DNA of 35,967 nt from Bdellovibrionaceae bacterium UBA6776 (lineage in GTDB: Bacteria > Bdellovibrionota > Bdellovibrionia > Bdellovibrionales > UBA1609), in the NCBI GenBank assembly GCA_002453155.1, contig DKGG01000052.1, positions 1-35,967 of the forward strand, given 5' to 3'. A model generated the notes under the pieces. That model made no database searches, was not told where the DNA came from, and saw only the letters and a list, made by a program, of their open reading frames with translations. The position numbers and the translations under genes are program-made. Shown piece by piece: positions 1-8,838 of this stretch (position 1 is its first letter; every line of letters starts with the position of its first letter).

Positions 1-271
1 TGGATTTTAGAACTTGAAAAAAGAGCGCACCCATCGCGAGTCTGCAAGAATGCAGGGCGCGTTTGCTTGATGAGATCTTTGAATTTGAGAAATAGGTAAC
101 ATTTGTCGGATGAGTTCAAGAAAGAACGTCGCCGAATCTGCGAAACTTTGAATCGGAAAGCCACCCATGCGCACTCAAAATACCGGGAAAACCAAAAAAC
201 ACACCCACCCAAGGTCCAGCTGATGCTCCCCTATTGTTATGCACCCTAAATTCAAGTAATCTTTAACAGAT
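1..271. other. region upstream of gspE, no assignable gene
   Basis: No recognisable protein end or RNA gene is visible. Frame 1 stays open from the window edge to a TAA at 97-99, so a truncated upstream reading frame is possible, but its translation is not recognisable. A 53-codon minus-strand frame (168 down to 7) starts with ATG but has no ribosome-binding site. A weak promoter-like pair, TTGTTA (234-239) and TAATCT (257-262) with a 17-nt spacer, lies just before gspE. If used it would give an almost leaderless mRNA. No gspC or gspD C-terminus was identified here. Confidence 0.4.
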
Positions 272-1960
272 ATGGCAACTCCCTCATTTGAGCTCCTCAT
301 CAAAAAAGGCACCAGCGTATCGGACGATCAGCTGAGAACGGCCCTCAATCAAATTCACATTGATGGCCGCACCCTATCCAACTTGCTGTCCAAGTCCAAC
401 TTCAACACCCCCGAAGACGCCTTGGCGGAGTTTTGCAAATATCTTTCCGTAGACTTCATCAAAGACATTCCGGTCAATGACATCGTGGTCGATTTGGTCC
501 GAGACATTCCCATCAACTACGCCAAGTCCCACGAAATATTGCCCTTTAAAGAAGAGTCCGACCGTTTGATCGTGCTGACTTCCAACCCCATGAACCAAAA
601 AGCCCTCAATGACTTGCGGGTCCGGTTTGGAAAGAAAGTCACTCCCCTGGTCACCACCTCCGTGCGTGTTCAAGACGCCATCAACCGCGTCTATGAAAAA
701 GCCACTTCTGCCTTGGACGGATTGGAAGACATTGAAGGAGAAGAATACGACTTGGACGATCCCGTCATCGATCTTTTGGAGTCCGGAGACGACGACGCCC
801 CCGTGATCAAACTGGTCAACACCCTCCTCTTTCGAGCGGTCAAAGAAAAAGCTTCAGACATTCACGTGGAACCCTATGAAAGAGACATGGTCGTTCGCTT
901 TCGTGTGGATGGGATTCTTTATGACATTTACAAACCTCCCAAAAAACTTCAAAACGCCATCACTTCCAGAATCAAAGTGATGGGCAACCTGAACATCGCT
1001 GAAAAACGTCTTCCGCAAGATGGTCGCATTCCCTTAAAACTTGCTGGAAAAGACATCGATGTTCGTCTGAGTTCCGTTCCCACCGCTTTTGGAGAACGCC
1101 TGGTGATGCGTCTTCAGGACAGATCCAATGTGATCTTAGAGTTGGAACAGTTGGGATTCTCAAACGACAGTCTTAAAAAATTGGATGACCTGCTCTCTAA
1201 AACCTATGGAATTGTGTTGGTCACCGGTCCGACGGGATCTGGTAAATCAACCACCCTTTATGCGTCCTTGAGTAAAATCAATGCTCCCGACATCAATATC
1301 ATCACGGTGGAAGATCCCGTGGAGCAACGAATTCACGGCATCGGACAGATTCAAGTGAACTCGAAGATCGGCCTCACCTTTGCCGCCGGATTAAGATCCA
1401 TCCTTCGTCAAGATCCCGATGTCATTATGATTGGTGAGATTCGTGACCTTGAAACCGCAGAAATTGCCATCAACTCTTCGTTGACCGGTCACTTGGTGCT
1501 TTCCACCATTCACACCAACGATTCTGCCGGGGTTTTTCCACGTTTGATTGATATGGGGTGTGAACCGTTCTTGATCGCCACTTCTCTTTTGGGAGTGATT
1601 GCACAACGACTTGTCCGCGTGCTTTGCCCCCATTGCAAAGAACCCCATGAGCCCACCGACTTGGAACTGCGCTCTTTGGAATTGACCCGAGATGAAGTGC
1701 GAAATGCCAAAATTTACCGCGCAGTGGGCTGCGATGAGTGCAATCAAAAAGGCTACATCGGACGAACCATCATTCAAGAGTTGATGATGGTGGACGAAGA
1801 CATTCGCTCTCTCATCATGCAGCGAAAAGATGGAGCCACGATTAAAAAACTCGCCATTGAAAATGGGATGATTACCTTTCGCCAACATGGAGTTCAAAAA
1901 GTTCTTTCCGGAATCACAACCATTGAAGAACTTCTAACCAGCACACAACTGGATGCCTGA
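272..1960 (+). CDS. gspE: type II secretion ATPase GspE
   Basis: Cytoplasmic hexameric ATPase that powers pseudopilus assembly through the GspF/GspL/GspM platform. The 562-residue product has an N-terminal MshEN/GspE-N-like region (about 1-160) and an acidic linker (about 150-176). It carries Walker A GPTGSGKS (319-326), the Asp box around TVEDPVEQ (346-352), Walker B DPDVIMIGEIRD (381-392) and a His box ending STIHTN (411-416). A tetracysteine zinc site (C452, C455, C487, C490) is typical of the GspE/PilB family. PilB is the main alternative on sequence, but the downstream gspF-N genes decide for GspE. No clear Shine-Dalgarno precedes the ATG. The stop overlaps the gspF start by one base. 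Confidence 0.95.
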   Translation: MATPSFELLIKKGTSVSDDQLRTALNQIHIDGRTLSNLLSKSNFNTPEDALAEFCKYLSVDFIKDIPVNDIVVDLVRDIPINYAKSHEILPFKEESDRLIVLTSNPMNQKALNDLRVRFGKKVTPLVTTSVRVQDAINRVYEKATSALDGLEDIEGEEYDLDDPVIDLLESGDDDAPVIKLVNTLLFRAVKEKASDIHVEPYERDMVVRFRVDGILYDIYKPPKKLQNAITSRIKVMGNLNIAEKRLPQDGRIPLKLAGKDIDVRLSSVPTAFGERLVMRLQDRSNVILELEQLGFSNDSLKKLDDLLSKTYGIVLVTGPTGSGKSTTLYASLSKINAPDINIITVEDPVEQRIHGIGQIQVNSKIGLTFAAGLRSILRQDPDVIMIGEIRDLETAEIAINSSLTGHLVLSTIHTNDSAGVFPRLIDMGCEPFLIATSLLGVIAQRLVRVLCPHCKEPHEPTDLELRSLELTRDEVRNAKIYRAVGCDECNQKGYIGRTIIQELMMVDEDIRSLIMQRKDGATIKKLAIENGMITFRQHGVQKVLSGITTIEELLTSTQLDA

Positions 1961-3180
1961 TGCCCGTCTTTGAATACAAAGGTCTGAACAAACAGGGACG
2001 AAACACCAAAGGTGTTGTGGACGCAGACAGCTTGCGAGCGGCGAAAACCAAACTTAAGCGAGACGGCGTATTTGTCACCGACATCAAAGACAAAACAAAA
2101 AGCGCCAAAAAAGCCAAAGGCACCGGTGCCGTTCAAACCGGACGGGTCAGCATTGATGACCTTTCCATGATGACCCGGCAGTTGGCCACTTTGATCAAAG
2201 CCAACATTCCTCTTGTGGACTCCTTGGCCGCTGTTTCAGAGCAGGTGGAAAACGAAACCTTGGCCACCATCATGGCGGAAATGAGAAACTTTGTGAATGA
2301 AGGGGGCGCCTTCTACAAGGGCCTTCTCAAATACCCTAAAATTTTCGACACCATTTATGTGTCCATGGTGGAAGCCGGTGAAATGTCTGGATCTTTGGAT
2401 GTGATTCTGATCCGTTTGGCTGAATTTAAAGAATCCCAATCGGACATGAACGCTCGAGTGAAATCGGCGCTTTTTTACCCTGTAATGATGCTGGTTGTGA
2501 CCATTTTAGTTCTTGGCATTCTCTTTGTCTTTGTGATTCCAAAAATCACTGAGGTCTTTGAGTCCACTCCCGAATTGAAAATGCCTTGGTACTCTGAAAT
2601 CGTCATCGCAATCAGCGGATTTATGGTCAACTACTGGATGGTGATTCTTGGATCCATGGTGGGAATCACGCTTTTGTTTTTAAACTGGAAACGCACACCT
2701 GCTGGCCGCGCTCAATGGGATCAGATTTTTCTTCAACTTCCTGTGGTTGGAAAATTAGGACGGATCATCGCTGTTTCTCGCTTTACACGCACCCTCTCCA
2801 CACTTTTAAATGGTGGTGTTCCCATGTTGACCGCAATGTCCATTGTGCGCAACGTGGTGGACAACGAGACCATTGCCAAAGCCATCGACGTGGCTCGCGA
2901 AAACATCTCCGAAGGGGAATCCATTGCGGGGCCTTTAAAAAAATCAGGGCAGTTCCCTCCCATTGTCATTCACATGATCAACATTGGGGAAAAGACTGGT
3001 GAGCTTGAGAACATGCTCACTCAAGTGAGTGACGCTTACGACTTTCAGGTGAAAAATGCCGTAGATGGACTCACCTCTTTACTTGCACCTGTTATGATCA
3101 TCGTTATGGGATGCGTTATTGGAATCATCGTTTTTGCGGTGATGGTCCCTATGTTCGAACTTTCCAGCCTTGGGGGCTAG
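1960..3180 (+). CDS. gspF: type II secretion inner-membrane platform protein GspF
   Basis: Polytopic inner-membrane protein that couples the GspE ATPase to pseudopilin assembly. The 406-residue product has the typical length and the two repeated T2SSF domains: the first includes the MMTRQLATLIKANIPLVDSL stretch, and the second the equivalent RFTRTLSTLLNGGVPMLTAM stretch. Each is followed by hydrophobic segments, near residues 170-195, 215-240 and 373-398. The N-terminal FEYKGLNKQG start is characteristic of the family. Its ATG overlaps the gspE TGA by one base (TGATG), indicating translational coupling. About 180 bp separate it from gspG, the largest gap in the operon. Confidence 0.95.
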   Translation: MPVFEYKGLNKQGRNTKGVVDADSLRAAKTKLKRDGVFVTDIKDKTKSAKKAKGTGAVQTGRVSIDDLSMMTRQLATLIKANIPLVDSLAAVSEQVENETLATIMAEMRNFVNEGGAFYKGLLKYPKIFDTIYVSMVEAGEMSGSLDVILIRLAEFKESQSDMNARVKSALFYPVMMLVVTILVLGILFVFVIPKITEVFESTPELKMPWYSEIVIAISGFMVNYWMVILGSMVGITLLFLNWKRTPAGRAQWDQIFLQLPVVGKLGRIIAVSRFTRTLSTLLNGGVPMLTAMSIVRNVVDNETIAKAIDVARENISEGESIAGPLKKSGQFPPIVIHMINIGEKTGELENMLTQVSDAYDFQVKNAVDGLTSLLAPVMIIVMGCVIGIIVFAVMVPMFELSSLGG

Positions 3181-3281
3181 CGCCTCCTCCTAAAATGATC
3201 TGCTGAATTCCCCATCATCAGTGGCTCACGGTCACAATCACCTTGCCTTTTCGACACTATGGTCAGGTTAACAATCTTTCA

Positions 3282-3311
3282 TTTCCGTTTTCATCTTGAG
3301 GTCGTTATAAT
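3282..3311 (+). promoter_or_regulatory. possible sigma-70 promoter for gspG
   Basis: A perfect TATAAT (3306-3311) lies 54 nt before the gspG ATG. A poor -35 match, TTTCCG (3282-3287), sits 18 nt upstream. It lies in the only sizeable gap of the secretion operon. A separate promoter would make sense because the major pseudopilin is needed in excess, but this is inference from sequence alone. Confidence 0.4.
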
Positions 3312-3364
3312 CGGAGCCTTAGGAAATATTGTCGGACCGGCGAATAAAAAGGAGACGAGAAATT

Positions 3365-3802
3365 ATGCTTAAAAAGTGGATGAAAATTACAGGCACCAAT
3401 AACGAACGCGGTATGACCCTTTTGGAAATTATGGTCGTCTTGATCATTTTAGGTGGTCTTGCAACGGTTCTTATCGGGCAAGTGATGGGTCGTCTCGGCT
3501 CTGCCAAAATCAAACAGGCGAAAATTCTTATTGGCGAGTATCAAAAAAACCTGGACATGTATTACACCGACTGCGGTCAATACCCTTCCACTGAAGAAGG
3601 TTTGAAAGCCCTTGTTGAAGCCCCAGCTTCTTGCTCCAATTGGGGCCCCACTCCCTATGTGAAAAAAGTGAACAAAGATCCTTGGCAAAATGATTTGGTT
3701 TACGAAAGCAACGGAACAACGTTTGTGCTCAAGAGCTTAGGAAAAGATCGCAGAGAAGGTGGATCCGGCGAGTCCCAAGACATCTCTTCTGAAGATTTGT
3801 AA
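3365..3802 (+). CDS. gspG: major pseudopilin GspG
   Basis: Major subunit of the periplasmic pseudopilus. The 145-residue precursor has a 16-residue leader ending in Gly16, a prepilin-peptidase site G/MTLLE with Glu at mature position 5, and a roughly 20-residue hydrophobic helix. The C-terminal region has the GspG pattern: YPSTEEGL, a DPW motif, then the calcium-loop-type G-G-S-G-E region before D/E-rich residues. The ATG at 3365 is chosen because AGGAG lies 10 nt upstream. An in-frame TTG at 3329 would add a charged, non-leader-like extension without a ribosome-binding site. A promoter-like element precedes it. Confidence 0.95.
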   Translation: MLKKWMKITGTNNERGMTLLEIMVVLIILGGLATVLIGQVMGRLGSAKIKQAKILIGEYQKNLDMYYTDCGQYPSTEEGLKALVEAPASCSNWGPTPYVKKVNKDPWQNDLVYESNGTTFVLKSLGKDRREGGSGESQDISSEDL

Positions 3803-3818
3803 ATCAGTTTGAGGACCA

Positions 3819-4451
3819 TTGAGGCATTTATTAGAAAAATATAAATTTCAAAAGGTCCAAAACCAAGGTTTCACCTTGATTGAGATTATGATTGTCCTCT
3901 CAATCATTGGTTTTGGACTGACCATGGCCATCAGCCGGTTCACAAACCGCTCCGGCGAACTGCGCGCTGTCCTTCGAAAAACCACTGTACTCTCCCGCGA
4001 AATTCACACCCGCGCCAAGTTGGGTGGAGTCACTTACCGCATGGTTTTAGACTTGGGCGATGGCGGCCCCAAAGCCACTCAATCCATTTACGTAGAAAAA
4101 GGAATCGACGCATCTGTTATCCGCGAAAAAGACGAAGACGCGGAAAAGAATCTTCCGGAAGAAGAAAAAGCCTCTGACGGATTTCATAAAGACTCTGATC
4201 TTCTTAAAAACCCCATTCCCATTCCAAGAGATGTGTACATTTCCGAAGTGGAAATCAACCGCGTGGAAAAACCCATCTCTCAAGGGAAGGCCTACATCCA
4301 CTATATGCCCCAAGGTTTGGTGGAAGAAGCCGCCATTCATATTGTACGCCCCGAGAGCAATCAAAAGTGGACCATTTCCATTCACCCTCTGACAGGACGA
4401 GCCGAAGTGCTGACCCCTTCAATGAGATTGGAGGAGATGCAAGACCAATGA
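3819..4451 (+). CDS. gspH: minor pseudopilin GspH
   Basis: Minor pseudopilin of the type II secretion pseudopilus. The 210-residue precursor has a leader ending in Gly17 and the cleavage/methylation motif G/FTLIE followed by a hydrophobic helix. The soluble domain contains a charged, probably flexible stretch (around residues 105-130, rich in E, K and D). The only possible start is the TTG at 3819: an in-frame TGA lies at 3810-3812. GAGGA is just 3 nt upstream, an unusually short spacing that may keep expression low. Assignment as H rather than another minor pseudopilin rests on gene order G-H-I-J-K. The 3' end overlaps gspI by 4 nt (ATGA). Confidence 0.8.
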   Translation: MRHLLEKYKFQKVQNQGFTLIEIMIVLSIIGFGLTMAISRFTNRSGELRAVLRKTTVLSREIHTRAKLGGVTYRMVLDLGDGGPKATQSIYVEKGIDASVIREKDEDAEKNLPEEEKASDGFHKDSDLLKNPIPIPRDVYISEVEINRVEKPISQGKAYIHYMPQGLVEEAAIHIVRPESNQKWTISIHPLTGRAEVLTPSMRLEEMQDQ

Positions 4452-4948
4452 TAAAGAACACGGGCTTTACTCTTCTTGAAGTGATGATTGCCTTGGCCAT
4501 TTTGGCCGGCGGGCTTTTGATTTTGAACAACTCATGGACCACCAACTCTTTGCGCCTGCAAAAAGCCAACATCTACAACAACGCGGCCACCTTGCTTCAA
4601 AAAAAAATGGTGGAAATGGAAGCCGAATATCACGACAAACCTTTGGAGGAAATTCCGGAAAGTGAATCTGGAGATTTTGGAAGTGAGTTCCCCACCTACC
4701 GATGGGAAATGAAAAGTCAAGAACTGGAATTCCCCGATCTGTCTGCAATGATGATTGGAGATGGTCAAGGAAACGAGACCACTCTGACCATGATTCGGCA
4801 AATGACCGAGTTGATTTCAAAGTCCGTCAAAGAATTAAAAGTAACCATCTTTGTGAAATCTCACAAAAAAGAAGTTAAGTTTTCTGCGACCACCTACTTT
4901 GTCTCTTACAAGGCCCAATTGGGCTTGAGTGGTGGAGGTGGAAATTGA
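4448..4948 (+). CDS. gspI: minor pseudopilin GspI
   Basis: Minor pseudopilin that, with J and K, forms the pseudopilus tip in characterised systems. The 166-residue precursor has a very short leader (MIKNTG), the site G/FTLLE, and a hydrophobic helix reading VMIALAILAGGLLIL. The ATG at 4448 is preceded by GGAGGAG (4430-4436) and overlaps the gspH stop by 4 nt. A longer in-frame start at 4367 exists but would bury the prepilin signal inside the protein, so it is rejected. The stop overlaps the gspJ TTG by 4 nt. Confidence 0.88.
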   Translation: MIKNTGFTLLEVMIALAILAGGLLILNNSWTTNSLRLQKANIYNNAATLLQKKMVEMEAEYHDKPLEEIPESESGDFGSEFPTYRWEMKSQELEFPDLSAMMIGDGQGNETTLTMIRQMTELISKSVKELKVTIFVKSHKKEVKFSATTYFVSYKAQLGLSGGGGN

Positions 4949-5892
4949 AACAGCGTCAAAGCGGCATGACCCTTGTTGAAGTGATGATCTCCTTGGCCAT
5001 TTTGTCTTTCATGGCCATTTACACCGGCAATGCCATTCGCAATGCCCTGTCGAGCAAAACTCGCATTCAAAAGAACATTGATCGTCAGTCCACTTTGCGG
5101 GATGCCCTCAAAGTGATGGAAAGAGACATCAACTTGGCCTTTCAATTTCGAGATCCCAACGTCACTCTTTACAACAAAGCGGTGGACGAGCGGGAAAATC
5201 GGCTGAAAGAAAAAAAGAAAAAGGACGACAAATCTGCACCCAAGGCAAAAGCCGGGAACGGGAACTTTGGCTCCACCAACAATTCCTTTTCAGAGGAAGG
5301 ACCTGGTCCTGAAAAGTTGGAAAAACGTCCAGTGGAAATTCTCACGCAATTTGTTGGTGAAAAAGACAAGATCTCCTTCTCGAGCTTGAGCAATGTGCGC
5401 ATGCGTGCAGACGACAAGGTCAGCTCCGTGGCTGAAATTGGATACTTTTTAAAAAACTGCAGGCGGCGAACCTCTCAAGAAAAATCATCCGCCTGCTTGT
5501 GGAGACGAGTGGACAATGTTTTGGGAAAAGACATCACCAAAGGAGGCTCGGAAACGGTCCTTCTAGAAAACGTGGAAGAATTTTCTCTAAGATATTTAGG
5601 CCCCGGAAAAGAAGATGAGTGGGTGGACACTTGGGCCAGCAACGAAAAAGGGGATGACCTGACCAAAGGAAAATTTCCCTACGCCGTAGAGATCACCTTA
5701 GAAATCGCCGATCCCAAAGCGGCGCGCACTTCCAACGGAAAAAAACGCACCTTGCGAATGACTCAAGTTGCCGAAATTCGAAATCCTGGAAACATCGACG
5801 CTCCCAAAGAAGGCGACCCCAACACTCAAAACCCTGAAGGTGAAAATGCGCCTTCGGACAATGCGAATGGTGGAGGAGATTTTACACAATGA
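4945..5892 (+). CDS. gspJ: minor pseudopilin GspJ
   Basis: Pseudopilus-tip minor pseudopilin. The 315-residue precursor begins MKQRQSG with cleavage at G/MTLVE, then a hydrophobic helix. It is clearly longer than most GspJ proteins (about 200 residues). Two low-complexity parts account for the difference: a Lys-rich then Gly/Asn/Ser-rich insert at about residues 86-130, and a Pro/Asn/Gly-rich C-terminal tail from about 285. The TTG start at 4945 is supported by GGAGGT (4934-4939) 5 nt upstream and by the 4-nt overlap with gspI. Gene position between I and K supports the assignment. Confidence 0.85.
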   Translation: MKQRQSGMTLVEVMISLAILSFMAIYTGNAIRNALSSKTRIQKNIDRQSTLRDALKVMERDINLAFQFRDPNVTLYNKAVDERENRLKEKKKKDDKSAPKAKAGNGNFGSTNNSFSEEGPGPEKLEKRPVEILTQFVGEKDKISFSSLSNVRMRADDKVSSVAEIGYFLKNCRRRTSQEKSSACLWRRVDNVLGKDITKGGSETVLLENVEEFSLRYLGPGKEDEWVDTWASNEKGDDLTKGKFPYAVEITLEIADPKAARTSNGKKRTLRMTQVAEIRNPGNIDAPKEGDPNTQNPEGENAPSDNANGGGDFTQ

Positions 5893-7148
5893 ATCGTCCA
5901 GGTTTAAAAAATCAGCGCGGTGTTGCCCTTTTGATGGCTTTGATGGCTTTGACTCTGTTGATTTGGATCTCTGTGGAGTTGAGCTACGACACCAGCGTAG
6001 ATTATGTAGTGGCCGCCAACGAAGTGAATGAGGTCAAAGCCTACTACGCTGCAAAAGCCGGTGTGGAATTGAGCCTTTTAAGAATCCACCTCTACAAAAT
6101 GGCCATGGAGAGCTTGGGCGCCCAACTGGGACCTCAAGCAAAAATGCTCGACCTGATTTGGAGCTTCCCTATGATGTGGCCGCCAACGATTCCTGAAGAT
6201 TCAAAGGCCACCGAAGTGGACCGCAGCATGATCAATGCGGCTGTGGGAGAATCTCTGATGGATGCCCAATACGCCACGTCCATTTTTGCGGAAGGGGGAC
6301 GCATTGACATCAATGACTTGGGCTCACAGGTCAAAGTCTTAGCCCAGGGAACCAAAGAGCAATTGCTCAAGGTCTTCCGGTCCGAATTGGAGCACAATGA
6401 AGACTTCAACAAGAAATATTCCGGTTACAATTTTGAAGAACTCCTCAATAACATTGCCGACTATGTGGATTTCGATACGGAAAGTCGAAATGGAGGCGAT
6501 GAGCGCAGCCAGTACAAAGATTTGAAACTTTCAGACGATGTGGAAGTTTATCCTCCCAACCGCTCTTTCATCACTTTGGATGAATTGAACATGGTGGCCG
6601 GAATGAACGATGATTTTTATAAAATTTTAAAGCCTCGAATCACTGTTTACGGGGTCAAAGGTTTTAACGTCAATCATGCCACCAAAGAAATGTACATGGC
6701 TTTAGACCCCACCATGACCGAAGAAGCCGTGGAGGCCGTCGTCAAACGCATCAATGATCCCAACGAAGGCGGTCCTTTTCCAAGCAAAGGTTGCAAGGAA
6801 AGTTTTCTGCAGTTTATTTCGGGCTTTGGAGTGGACGTTCGAGCCCTTGAAGAGTCGGCTCTCCCCTTTATCTGTGATGCCGAGGTAAACTTTAGAATTG
6901 TCAGTGATGGAGTGGCCATTCGCAGTCGAAAATCCATCACCGCCATCACCTATGACACTGTGAACTTGGTTGGAAAGTACACCGACATGCTTCAAAAGCA
7001 GGTCAAAGATTCAGAGGAAACTCCCACGGCTGGTGCCGGGTCCCCCTCGGGCACCGATCAAGGTCGAGGAGACGCCAACGATAGCGACAAAAATCAAATC
7101 AAAGCTTCAAAAGATCGTCCTTCAGTAGTCTACTGGTTAGAGAACTGA
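5889..7148 (+). CDS. gspK: minor pseudopilin GspK
   Basis: Large tip pseudopilin. The 419-residue product has a leader ending NQRG (Gly11), cleavage before VALLM, and a hydrophobic helix. As is typical for GspK, mature position 5 is not Glu (Met16 here), which in known systems places K at the apex because it cannot recruit a preceding subunit in the usual way. The body contains the GspK pattern of helix-hairpin-helix-like segments, with RIDINDLGSQ, NNIADYVDFD and FITLDELNMV recognisable. GGAGGAG precedes the ATG, which overlaps the gspJ stop by 4 nt. The tail after residue 385 is Gly/Ser/Asp-rich and probably disordered. Confidence 0.9.
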   Translation: MNRPGLKNQRGVALLMALMALTLLIWISVELSYDTSVDYVVAANEVNEVKAYYAAKAGVELSLLRIHLYKMAMESLGAQLGPQAKMLDLIWSFPMMWPPTIPEDSKATEVDRSMINAAVGESLMDAQYATSIFAEGGRIDINDLGSQVKVLAQGTKEQLLKVFRSELEHNEDFNKKYSGYNFEELLNNIADYVDFDTESRNGGDERSQYKDLKLSDDVEVYPPNRSFITLDELNMVAGMNDDFYKILKPRITVYGVKGFNVNHATKEMYMALDPTMTEEAVEAVVKRINDPNEGGPFPSKGCKESFLQFISGFGVDVRALEESALPFICDAEVNFRIVSDGVAIRSRKSITAITYDTVNLVGKYTDMLQKQVKDSEETPTAGAGSPSGTDQGRGDANDSDKNQIKASKDRPSVVYWLEN

Positions 7149-7161
7149 TAGGATTTTATGG

Positions 7162-8838
7162 ATGATTACTCTTGGTATTGATATTGGAAAATCCAGTGTT
7201 AAGGTCGCGGAAATCGAAAGCCTTCCGAAAGGTTACGCGTTCAAACGTTTTTTAGAATTCCCTCTTTCCAATGACCCCACCAAAGATAAAAAAATTGAAA
7301 TCATCGACCACTTAAGAAATCTAGTTGCACAATACCATTCCACACCTGTGCAACTGGTGTTTGCCATTGACCAGGACCAAATCACTCAGCGTTTTATGAC
7401 CTTCCCTTTTCGGGAGCGCCATAAGATTTTAAAAATCATTCCTTTTGAGCTGGAAGATGATGTCCCCATGACTTTTGCGGACTCCATCTTTGATGCCAAA
7501 GTCATTCGCTACAACAAAAAAACGGCAGAAGTCCTGGCTCTTGCAACTTTGAAAGAGAATGTTCAAGACCGGTTGGATTTGATTCGAGATGGAGGCTGTT
7601 CGGCAAGTGTCATTTCAGGGCAAGCTTTGGCTCTGTCGAATCTGCTTGAAAAATGGTACCTCCCACCTCCAGAGCAAGGATCCGAAGACACTCCCGACTT
7701 GAGTGATCAAGATTCTGAAGAGGTCACTCACATTTTAAAAGAACGCTCTGGAGAAATCCTTTTGGATTTGGGCCACAGTGGATCTCGAGCTTTGTTCTAT
7801 GACGAGGGCCGCTTGGTTGCCATTCGAAATTTAGACTGGGGCGGACAAAACGTGGCTCAAGCCCTGGCCAGCAAATACAGTTTGAATCCCGTCCAAGCTC
7901 GAAAAGAAATGGAAAAAAAGTCTTTCATTCTTCTAGACAAAGAAAAGGCACAAAAAGACCAGATTTTATTTTCGGACACCATCGAAGAAGCCATGAACCC
8001 TTTGGTCAACCAATTGCGATTGGCTTTGTTTGAAGTGCAAAGCCAATTTCATCTCAACTGGGTACGGGCCCATGTTCTTGGAGGTCCGGCCCAAATCAAA
8101 GGTTTGACTCCTTTTCTGACTCGAAAATTGGAAATCCCCTTCAATCTCTTTCATCATTTTCAATTGATCTCTCATTTGCAATTTGAAGCCGACCCTCGCA
8201 CAGAAATGATCTCTGGAACCGCTTTGGGTCTTGCTCTTGAAGGATTGAGAAAGCCTCGCAACCCCGCTATCAATTTCCTCAAAGGGGAATTTGCGGTAAA
8301 AAGCCAATCTCTCGAGCAGTTCTGGGACAAGTGGGCTTACTCTCTTCAACTTTTGGGCGTGGCCTTTGTGGCCTTCTTCGTTTACGCAAGTCTTCGCGTC
8401 AGCTATGTGGACGAAGCCGTCTTTCAAGCGGATTCTGTCTTGAAAGACCAAGCCAAAAATATTGCGAACAAAAGAGGTGCGGAAGCTTCTCCCTCTCGCC
8501 TTCGTCGGTTTTTGTCTCAACACAAAAAAGAAGTGAGAGCCTTGGAGCAAGCCCGAAAGCTCATTCATTTGGAAACTCCATTGGATGTGATCAACCGCCT
8601 AAGTCAGGAACTTCCCACCAATGTGGGCTTGGAAGTGAAGGATCTTTTTATCGATGAGGATTTTGTTGAGCTTCATGGGGACGTCAACAGCCCCGCGGCT
8701 GTCAACCAAGTGCAATTGGCATTGAAGTCTTTGAGCTCCGACAACAAAGTCACCAATGTGCGCGCCAAGGTGGCGCCTTCCCCTGGCCGATCTGGATTTT
8801 CATACCGAATTCGAATTCAAAGAATGGGAGAAATTTGA
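7162..8838 (+). CDS. gspL: type II secretion assembly protein GspL (PilM-like)
   Basis: Bitopic inner-membrane protein that holds the GspE N-domain on its cytoplasmic side and pairs with GspM in the periplasm. The 558-residue product opens with an actin-fold phosphate-1-like motif (GIDIGKSSVKVAEIE), as in PilM and FtsA-like proteins. It has a cytoplasmic domain to about residue 385, a single transmembrane helix at about 393-413 (LLGVAFVAFFVYASL), and a periplasmic part with coiled-coil-like segments and a ferredoxin-like end. It is longer than enterobacterial GspL (about 400 residues), and the N-half resembles PilM more closely. A weak AGGA lies about 9 nt before the ATG. Confidence 0.85.
   Translation: MITLGIDIGKSSVKVAEIESLPKGYAFKRFLEFPLSNDPTKDKKIEIIDHLRNLVAQYHSTPVQLVFAIDQDQITQRFMTFPFRERHKILKIIPFELEDDVPMTFADSIFDAKVIRYNKKTAEVLALATLKENVQDRLDLIRDGGCSASVISGQALALSNLLEKWYLPPPEQGSEDTPDLSDQDSEEVTHILKERSGEILLDLGHSGSRALFYDEGRLVAIRNLDWGGQNVAQALASKYSLNPVQARKEMEKKSFILLDKEKAQKDQILFSDTIEEAMNPLVNQLRLALFEVQSQFHLNWVRAHVLGGPAQIKGLTPFLTRKLEIPFNLFHHFQLISHLQFEADPRTEMISGTALGLALEGLRKPRNPAINFLKGEFAVKSQSLEQFWDKWAYSLQLLGVAFVAFFVYASLRVSYVDEAVFQADSVLKDQAKNIANKRGAEASPSRLRRFLSQHKKEVRALEQARKLIHLETPLDVINRLSQELPTNVGLEVKDLFIDEDFVELHGDVNSPAAVNQVQLALKSLSSDNKVTNVRAKVAPSPGRSGFSYRIRIQRMGEI

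Noticed and set aside
7..168. 53-codon minus-strand open frame before gspE
   Set aside because: ATG start but no ribosome-binding site, no recognisable motif or signal, and length within chance expectation.
3329..3364. Upstream TTG start for gspG
   Set aside because: It would add a highly charged extension to a prepilin leader; the ATG at 3365 has a good Shine-Dalgarno.
4367..4447. Longer start for gspI
   Set aside because: It would place the prepilin signal 33 residues inside the protein and overlap gspH heavily; the ATG at 4448 is coupled and has GGAGGAG.
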